Source: Mesorhizobium wenxiniae (GTDB lineage: Bacteria > Pseudomonadota > Alphaproteobacteria > Rhizobiales > Rhizobiaceae). From it: a stretch of DNA of 64,000 bases. The notes beneath the pieces were generated by a model, which was given only the letters and a program-made list of their open reading frames with translations, was not told the DNA's origin and ran no database searches. Shown one piece after another: positions 58,624-64,000 of this stretch. A program made the position numbers and the translations under genes. The stretch is taken from assembly GCF_002284535.1 (NCBI RefSeq), contig NZ_NPKH01000033.1, positions 131,800 to 195,799 of the forward strand, written 5' to 3'. Position 1 is the stretch's first letter. Every line of letters begins with the position of its first letter.

Positions 58624-58845
58624 ATGTCGAACCGTGAAATTGGAACGTCGCACACATTGGGGCTGCGTGTCGCTGACCTCAAAGCCAGGATGCAAAGCGC
58701 CCGAATTACCGGGCACGAGATGAAAACCTTTCAGAAGGTCGCCGCCGTCATGGGAGGAGGTGAAGGCTCCCTGCGGCTCGATGCCGACGACCTGATTGCC
58801 GCGTCTTTCGTCGTCGAGACGCTGGACGACCCCAGGTCGAATTGA
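58624..58845 (+). CDS. Small hypothetical protein, 73 residues, likely stress-regulated
   Basis: MSNREIGTSHTLGLRVADLK, then an amphipathic region and an acidic C-terminus (LDADDLIAASFVVETLDD). GGAGGAG lies about ten bases before the ATG. No family recognised. The EcfG-type promoter upstream suggests general stress control. Confidence 0.65.
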   Translation: MSNREIGTSHTLGLRVADLKARMQSARITGHEMKTFQKVAAVMGGGEGSLRLDADDLIAASFVVETLDDPRSN

Positions 58846-59094
58846 CGATCGTGGTGCCTCGGCGATCAGCCAGGCACCACGTCGGAGCGAGGGAAGCGGC
58901 GCGTCCGAGGCAGGCGACCGCTTTCCTGACTGCAAATCTCCTGGCGCTCGGCTACCGACACGGGGTTCCGTCCGGTAGAGCGCCAGGAATTTTCAAACAC
59001 GCGGATGGCAGCGGAACCGAAGCCGCGCAGCAGGGCTCGCCGGCCGGCTGGCCCATGCGGCGTGACGCGCATCACCGGCACCCGTCCTGGGATA

Positions 59095-59106
59095 CTCGTA
59101 TACGAG
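59095..59106. promoter_or_regulatory. FadR-subfamily GntR operator-like palindrome
   Basis: CTCGTATACGAG is a perfect 12-bp palindrome containing the T-x-GT...AC-x-A pattern recognised by FadR-type GntR regulators. It lies 90 bases upstream of the GntR gene, so autoregulation is likely. Confidence 0.6.
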
Positions 59107-59195
59107 AATCCACATATCCGCCCTAGCTGCTTTCTGTTAGGCAAGGTCCGCAGGATAGCAGGGAGAATGGTTTGCGCGGACTTGGCGACGGCTTG

Positions 59196-59846
59196 ATGCA
59201 GAAGCCGCTGACGGTGGCGGAGCAAGTTGCGAATGTGCTGCGCGAATCGATTGCCGAGGGCAGCCTGGCGGCCGGCACGCCGCTGCGCCAGGACGATCTG
59301 GCCGAGCGCTTTGGCTTCAGCCGCATGCCGGTCCGCGACGCGCTTCGGCAGCTCGAAGGCGAAGGCATCGTGTCGATCCATCCGACCGAGGGCGCGCGCG
59401 TCGCCAGGATGGACGCTGCCGAGATCAGGGAGATCTTTGCGGTCCGCGCCCTGCTCGAAGGCGAAGCGCTTCGGCTCTCGGTCCCGAAACTCGGCAACGA
59501 GGAGCTCGACGAGGCCGGCTATGTCCTCAACCAGATCGATGCCGAGCCGAATGTCGGCCGCTGGGGATCGCTGAACCGTGCCTTTCACCTGGCGCTTTAC
59601 AGCGCCTGCGGCAGCGCCCGGCTGCTCGGCCTCATCGAAGCCCACCATAATGCGGCCGACCGCAACGTTCGCGTTCTCTTGTCCAACGTCAACTATCGCA
59701 GCCGCTCGCAGGCGGAACACCGCGACCTGTTGACAACCTGCCGCCACCGCGATGCCGAGGCGGCCGTTCGCGTCCTGAGAAAGCATCTTAGCGACCGCAT
59801 GGAAACGCTCGCCAAGGCTGGAGATGGGCTGGCGGGAAAGTCCTGA
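59196..59846 (+). CDS. GntR-family regulator, FadR/FCD subfamily
   Basis: 216 residues. The winged helix is LRESIAEGSLAAGTPLRQDD, LAERFGFSRMPVRDALRQLE, and the FCD ligand domain includes IREIFAVRALLEGEALRL, NRAFHLALYSACGSARLLG and AEHRDLLTTCRHRDAEAAV, with Asp/His metal ligands. The ATG at 59196 is preferred over a TTG at 59172. Likely responds to an organic acid; target genes not adjacent. Confidence 0.92.
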   Translation: MQKPLTVAEQVANVLRESIAEGSLAAGTPLRQDDLAERFGFSRMPVRDALRQLEGEGIVSIHPTEGARVARMDAAEIREIFAVRALLEGEALRLSVPKLGNEELDEAGYVLNQIDAEPNVGRWGSLNRAFHLALYSACGSARLLGLIEAHHNAADRNVRVLLSNVNYRSRSQAEHRDLLTTCRHRDAEAAVRVLRKHLSDRMETLAKAGDGLAGKS

Positions 59847-59872
59847 CCTTGCCGGAACGACCACGCACGCCG

Positions 59873-60658
59873 ATGACGCCACGACCGAACGTCGGCCGGC
59901 AACGCCCCTCGCCCAGCGCCGGGGCCGGTCCTCCCGGAGTGAGACCCGCGGGCGTCAGCCTTTGCCGGGCGCTGTCGAAGCTCGGCCTGTGCTCGCGCAA
60001 GCAGGCGGAGCTGCTGGTCGCCGAAGGGCGCGTTCGGGTCGCCGGCAAAGTCGTGCGCAACGGCTCGATGCGCGTCGATCCCGGCCGTGACCGCATCGAG
60101 GTCGACGGCAGCCGGGTCGTCGCCGAGCGCAAGGTCTACTTGATGATCAACAAGCCGCGCGGCCTGGTCACCACCCGCGACGACCCGCAGGACCGCGGCA
60201 CCGTCTATGACTGCCTGGCAGAACTCGACCTGCCCTTCGTGTCGCCGGTCGGCCGCCTCGACAAGGCCAGCGAAGGCCTGCTCCTGATGACCAACGACAC
60301 GCGCTTTGCGCAGCGCCTGCTCGACCCCGCCTCGCACGTCGCCAAGATCTATCACGTGCAGATCGGCGCCCTGCCCGACGAGGCCATGCTGGCGCAGTTG
60401 CGCGCCGGCGCAACGGTCGACGGCGAGGATTTGACGGCGCGGTCGATCGACATCCTGCGCAGCGGCACCAGCACTGCATGGCTCGAAATCACCCTCGACG
60501 AGGGCCGCAACCGCCATATTCGCCGCCTGCTCCGCGCCTATGACATGGAAGTGCTTCGCCTTGTGCGGGTGGCGATCGGCCCATTGCAGCTCGGCGACCT
60601 TGCCAAGGGCAAGGCACGCCACCTCACCGCAGAAGAGCTGGCGATGTTTCAGGCCTGA
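59873..60658 (+). CDS. Pseudouridine synthase, RluB/RsuA family
   Basis: 261 residues. An S4 RNA-binding domain (LSKLGLCSRKQAELLVAEGR) is followed by the synthase domain with GRLDKASEGLLLMTND, where the Asp is catalytic, and EGRNRHIRRLLRAY. It isomerises uridine in 23S or 16S rRNA. A TTG at 59849, two bases after the GntR stop region, is an alternative start. The two genes are adjacent but functionally unrelated. Confidence 0.9.
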   Translation: MTPRPNVGRQRPSPSAGAGPPGVRPAGVSLCRALSKLGLCSRKQAELLVAEGRVRVAGKVVRNGSMRVDPGRDRIEVDGSRVVAERKVYLMINKPRGLVTTRDDPQDRGTVYDCLAELDLPFVSPVGRLDKASEGLLLMTNDTRFAQRLLDPASHVAKIYHVQIGALPDEAMLAQLRAGATVDGEDLTARSIDILRSGTSTAWLEITLDEGRNRHIRRLLRAYDMEVLRLVRVAIGPLQLGDLAKGKARHLTAEELAMFQA

Positions 60659-60755
60659 GCGAAGACGCCGAAGCGACCAAAGCGGTTGGCGCATGTATTC
60701 TCGCGGCCGACAAGAGCGGGCATCGCCGGACGGACAGGCCAATCATTTCACGCTG

Positions 60756-60860
60756 GCGCCGCCCCTCACCTGCCTGCCGGCATCCTCTCCCCGTATAGTG
60801 ACGGGGAGAGGAGCGCTCTCATCGATGGCGTCGCCGATCATCAGCGTTACAGAATGTCCA
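60756..60860. repeat. RIME-like rhizobial intergenic element
   Basis: Begins GGCGCCGCCCCTCACC and contains CTCCCCGTATAGTGACGGGGAG-type inner hairpin arms. Related to 47820-47994 with the inner part reversed. Confidence 0.7.
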
Positions 60861-60935
60861 CCAAAGGTCGCCACCAGCCCCGACCCCCTTAGCAGGAAGC
60901 CGCCCGTCGCCTCTACGCAGGCCCTCGAAGACACC

Positions 60936-61679
60936 TTACTTCGCGTCGTGGAAGATAATGCCGACGGTGTGGCGCAGGCCGGAGCGAAGCCGGCTGACGC
61001 CGTGCCTGAGATTGACGCGGTAGCTGCCTTTGCTGCCCTGGACCGGGCGATTGTGGACCGCAAAAGCGACTGCATCGCCCTGGCGTAGCGGCACCACCTC
61101 GGCGCGGCTCTGCATGCGCGGGCGCTGTTCGGTCAGCACGAACTCGCCGCCGGTGAAGTCCTCGCCGGGTTCGGACAGCAGAATCGCCACCTGCAGCGGG
61201 AAGGCAAGATCGCCGTAGAGATCCTGATGCAGGCAGTTGAAGTCGCCGGCAACGTATTGCAGCAGAAGCGGCGTCGGCCGCGTCTGGCCCTGCTCGTGGC
61301 ATTGCTTAAGGATCGCGGCGTGTTCGTCCGGGTAACGCTGGGCGATGCCCATGCGCTCGTTCCACTCGTTGGCGACCGCTGCAAGGCGCGGATAGAGCGC
61401 GGTGCGCAAGCCGCCGATCAGCTCGGGCAAGGGGTAGCGGAAATAGCGGTACTCGCCCTTGCCGAAGCCGTGCCGCGCCATGTGGACACGGCTGCGGAAA
61501 TGGCTTTCGTCGGGATAGAGCCCGGCGATCTCTCGGCACTCCTGCGGTGTCAGCAGCTTTTCCATCACGGCGCAGCCGTAGCCGCTCATCTCCTCGGCCA
61601 ATGCCTGCCAATCATATCCGGCGACCCGCGCTTCCGCCGATCGGACCGCTGCTTTCGAACCTATCGAATGAATGGTCAT
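60936..61679 (-). CDS. 2-oxoglutarate/Fe(II)-dependent oxygenase
   Basis: 247 residues. FNCLHQDLYGDLAFPLQVAI supplies the H-x-D iron ligands and VNLRHGVSRLRSGLRHTVGI the distal His and the Arg that binds 2-oxoglutarate. The fold resembles prolyl hydroxylase-like or AlkB-adjacent oxygenases of rhizobia. GGAGGCAAAGCC before the ATG at 61679 decides the start. Substrate unknown; protein or nucleic-acid hydroxylation both possible. Confidence 0.85.
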   Translation of the reverse strand: MTIHSIGSKAAVRSAEARVAGYDWQALAEEMSGYGCAVMEKLLTPQECREIAGLYPDESHFRSRVHMARHGFGKGEYRYFRYPLPELIGGLRTALYPRLAAVANEWNERMGIAQRYPDEHAAILKQCHEQGQTRPTPLLLQYVAGDFNCLHQDLYGDLAFPLQVAILLSEPGEDFTGGEFVLTEQRPRMQSRAEVVPLRQGDAVAFAVHNRPVQGSKGSYRVNLRHGVSRLRSGLRHTVGIIFHDAK

Positions 61680-61784
61680 GGCTTTGCCTCCTCTGGCTTC
61701 ATCGGCTTCTGCAATCAGATGGGTGAAGCAGCGCACGCAAACCACCCGTTTCATGCCAATGGGGTTAGGCACAGGGTTGAAGCT

Positions 61785-61965
61785 GCCGATCTCCCCCGCA
61801 TATGGGGGTCCCCCTCATCCGGCCGCTTCGCGGCCACCTTTCTCCCCGCCGGGGAGAAGAGGTAGCACCGGCGCTGCCAATCTCCTCTCCCCTCGGAGAG
61901 AGGGTCGGATTGCCCCGAATTGCCCTTCGCAATTCGGTTGGCAATCCGGGTGAGGGGCACTTGCC
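61785..61965. repeat. Cluster of rhizobial REP/RIME-like palindromes
   Basis: Several hairpins in succession: CCCCCGCATATGGGGG, GGCCGCTTCGCGGCC, TCTCCCCGCCGGGGAGA and CTCCTCTCCCCTCGGAGAG. No gene between 61680 and 62085. Confidence 0.75.
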
Positions 61966-62085
61966 GATATGCGATTGCCTCGTCACCCAGCGGAGGGGAT
62001 TGCCAATCGCCATTGCGCCGCTGCGCGCGACGCAGCATGGATTTCGGCAAAATCGGGCCCATATCCCTGATAGGGAGCTTTGAGC

Positions 62086-63477
62086 GTGAAACTCGCGCGT
62101 GTGGCCCTGCTTGCCGCGGCTTTTGTAGCCGCTGTGTTGGTTTCTTCCGCAACCGGAGAGGCGAGCGGGCAAGAGAGGATTGCGCTGCGCATCGAGATAG
62201 ACGGCGCCATCGGTCCGGCGAGCGCCATGCAGTTCGAGGAAGCGCTGGCGGTGGCCGCCGAGCGGAACGCCAAGGTTTTCATCCTGCAGATGGACACGCC
62301 CGGCGGGTTGGTCACCAGCATGCGTGAGATCATCGCCGACATCCTCGCCTCGCCGGTTCCCGTCATCGGCTATGTCGCGCCCGCCGGCGGGCATGCGGCG
62401 AGCGCCGGAACCTACATCCTCTACGCAACCCATGTGGCGGCGATGGCGCCCGGCACCAATCTGGGCGCGGCAACGCCAATCGAGATGGGCGGGCCGCTGC
62501 CATCCTTTCCCGGTGGCGACGACAAGAACAATGGCCCGGAAGCCGGCAAGAACCCGAAGAGCCCACCGGCGGGCGATGCGATGATCGCCAAGGCGACGAA
62601 TGACGCGGTTGCCCTGATCCGCAGCCTGGCTGAACTGCGTGGGCGCAATGCCGATTGGGGTGAAAAGGCGGTGCGCGAGGCGGCCAGCCTATCGGCCAAC
62701 GCGGCGCTGCAGGAGCGTGTCGTCGACTTCGTCGCCCGCGACACGACCGAACTGCTTCAGCTGGCTGACGGCCGGACGGTGGAAATAGCCGGCAGGAAAG
62801 AGGTGTTGGCGACCAAAGGGCTGCCGGTTGAAACGCTGGAGCCCGGCTGGCTCCTCCGGCTTCTCGCCGTCATCACCGACCCGAACATCGCCGTGATCCT
62901 GATGCTGATCGGGGTTTATGGCCTCGTCTTCGAGTTCACCAGCCCGGGCGCGGTCGCGCCCGGCGTGGTCGGCACGATCTGCCTGCTGCTCGGGCTCTAT
63001 GCGCTCAATCTCCTGCCGATCAGCTATGCCGGCCTTGCCTTGATGCTGCTTGGCATCATCTTCCTCGTCGTCGAGGTCTTTAATCCCACAGTCGTCCTTG
63101 GGCTGGGAGGCGTGGCTGCGTTTCTGCTGGGCTCCGCCATGCTGCTCAGGATCGAGGGGCCCGGCTTCGAGATGTCGTGGGCCGTCATCGGCACCGCCGC
63201 GGTCCTGACGCTCGGCCTGGCGCTGTTGACCGGCAGCTATCTGTGGGCGGCCCGCAAGAACCTTCCGCGTGTTGGCGCACAGGCCATGCAAGGCCTGCCG
63301 GCCAAGGTCCTCGATTGGGAGGGCAGCGAGGGCCACGTGCTTGCCCGGGGCGAGCGCTGGCGGGCAAAGGCCGACGAACCCATTGCAGTGGGCGACAGCG
63401 TCGAGGTGGCTGACGTCAGCGGTCTCGTTCTGACGATACGGCGTCGCAATGCGGGAAGCGATGGAGCAAGGCAGTGA
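62086..63477 (+). CDS. NfeD family membrane serine protease (long form)
   Basis: 463 residues. A signal peptide is followed by a ClpP-like protease domain (LQMDTPGGLVTSMREI; GGHAASAGTYILYA with the catalytic Ser; Lys in AMIAKATNDAVALI). Then four to five membrane segments and a C-terminal OB-like NfeD domain (MQGLPAKVLDWEGSEGHVLA). The GTG at 62086 has GGGAG nine bases upstream. Its stop overlaps the slipin start by GTGA. With slipin it forms a membrane quality-control pair. Confidence 0.95.
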   Translation: MKLARVALLAAAFVAAVLVSSATGEASGQERIALRIEIDGAIGPASAMQFEEALAVAAERNAKVFILQMDTPGGLVTSMREIIADILASPVPVIGYVAPAGGHAASAGTYILYATHVAAMAPGTNLGAATPIEMGGPLPSFPGGDDKNNGPEAGKNPKSPPAGDAMIAKATNDAVALIRSLAELRGRNADWGEKAVREAASLSANAALQERVVDFVARDTTELLQLADGRTVEIAGRKEVLATKGLPVETLEPGWLLRLLAVITDPNIAVILMLIGVYGLVFEFTSPGAVAPGVVGTICLLLGLYALNLLPISYAGLALMLLGIIFLVVEVFNPTVVLGLGGVAAFLLGSAMLLRIEGPGFEMSWAVIGTAAVLTLGLALLTGSYLWAARKNLPRVGAQAMQGLPAKVLDWEGSEGHVLARGERWRAKADEPIAVGDSVEVADVSGLVLTIRRRNAGSDGARQ

Positions 63478-64000
63478 TCATCGGTTATGTGGCCTATCTG
63501 GTAGCAGCGCTCGTCGTGGTCATGTTCCTGTCCGCGGCCATTCGCATCCTGAGGGAATATCAGCGCGGCGTGGTCTTCACGCTCGGCCGCTTCACCGGGG
63601 TCAAGGGCCCCGGCCTGATCATCCTCATCCCGTTCGTGCAGCAGATGGTGAAGGTCGACCTGCGCGTGGTGGTCCAGGACGTGCCGCCGCAGGACGTGAT
63701 CTCGCGCGACAACGTCTCGGTGAAGGTCAACGCGGTGCTGTATTTTCGTATCGTCGACGCCGAGCGGGCGGTGATCCAGGTCGAGGACTTCATGACCGCC
63801 ACCAACCAGCTGGCACAGACCACTTTGCGCTCGGTGCTCGGCAAGCATGAGCTCGATGAAATGCTGGCCGAGCGTGACAAACTCAACAGCGATATCCAGG
63901 AGATTCTCGATCAGCGGACCGATGCCTGGGGCATCAAGGTTTCCGATGTCGAGATCAAGCATGTCGACCTCAACGAGAACATGGTCCGCGCCATCGCCAA
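63474..64000 (+). CDS. Slipin (SPFH/stomatin family), partial (3' end outside window)
   Basis: GTG start at 63474. An N-terminal membrane anchor (IIGYVAYLVAALVVVMFLSA) is followed by the SPFH domain: REYQRGVVFTLGRFTGVKGP, VQDVPPQDVISRDNVSVKVN and LRSVLGKHELDEMLAERDKL. The last part visible is IKVSDVEIKHVDLNENMVRA. It scaffolds membrane microdomains and partners the NfeD protease encoded just upstream; the gene overlaps it by 4 bases. Confidence 0.95.
   Translation, partial: MIIGYVAYLVAALVVVMFLSAAIRILREYQRGVVFTLGRFTGVKGPGLIILIPFVQQMVKVDLRVVVQDVPPQDVISRDNVSVKVNAVLYFRIVDAERAVIQVEDFMTATNQLAQTTLRSVLGKHELDEMLAERDKLNSDIQEILDQRTDAWGIKVSDVEIKHVDLNENMVRAIA

Noticed and set aside
58866..59882. 338-codon minus-strand frame opposite the GntR gene
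   Set aside because: The GntR protein is clearly real, and the antisense translation shows no family.
1..64000. tRNA or rRNA genes, CRISPR array, integrase-based mobile element
   Set aside because: No cloverleaf T-loop motif in context, no regularly spaced repeat series and no integrase or transposase coding sequence were seen.

Overview
The window looks like a chromosomal segment of a Mesorhizobium-type alphaproteobacterium (Rhizobiales). The evidence is high GC, rhizobial-type intergenic palindromes, HWE/HisKA_2 histidine kinases, DUF982, DUF2285, DUF3606 and DUF6456 small proteins, a LexA box of the alphaproteobacterial GTTC-N7-GTTC form, and repeated GGAAC-N17-GTT promoters of the alphaproteobacterial general stress sigma factor EcfG. 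The genus is an inference. No tRNA, rRNA, CRISPR array or intact insertion sequence was seen.

Layout. 1-938: a class III nucleotide cyclase running off the left edge. 1478-7282: a tight six-gene lipid operon (CDP-alcohol phosphatidyltransferase, hydrolase-methyltransferase fusion, PAP2-dual-specificity phosphatase fusion, small membrane protein, PlsC-type acyltransferase, CdsA-type cytidylyltransferase) that resembles a rearranged, expanded ynbABCD operon. 7464-14371: a polysaccharide locus with three glycosidase-like genes, a glycosyltransferase and UDP-galactopyranose mutase. 14.5-29.3 kb: a stress region with general stress proteins, DUF4142, DUF3606, manganese catalase, three HisKA_2/HWE kinases, a response regulator, an AI-2E-type permease coupled to a PilZ-like protein, tiny membrane proteins, many EcfG-type promoters, and a candidate EcfG-driven small RNA with a C-rich terminator loop. 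29.5-35.2 kb: small exported proteins, a cupin, an SPW membrane protein and a large acyltransferase-SGNH protein.

35.2-39.9 kb: an organosulfur uptake and desulfonation operon (ABC transporter, flavin monooxygenase, FMN reductase). 40-43.1 kb: a DUF922 zincin, a DUF559 protein, and EpmA divergent from elongation factor P. 43.2-47.3 kb: a phage- or island-like regulatory patch, with a CI/S24 repressor, two operator regions and short proteins on both sides, including a GcrA C-terminal-like protein. 47.3-54.3 kb: acetyltransferase, SOS-boxed DNA polymerase IV, FAD-Rieske oxidoreductase, DUF2182/DUF1326 pair and a sulfite-oxidase-type molybdoenzyme. 54.5-64 kb: an ECF sigma factor, NmrA/LysR divergent pair, a cation-efflux pseudogene, a GntR regulator, an RluB-type pseudouridine synthase, a 2OG-Fe(II) oxygenase, and the NfeD-slipin pair cut by the right edge.

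How the parts work together. The clearest cross-gene theme is the general stress response. Eight EcfG-type promoter matches lie in intergenic DNA, directly upstream of the catalase, the DUF4142/stress-protein operon, an HWE kinase, several tiny membrane proteins, the galactofuranose locus and the putative small RNA. Start codons were chosen from ribosome-binding sites and family N-termini where possible; several genes use GTG or TTG.
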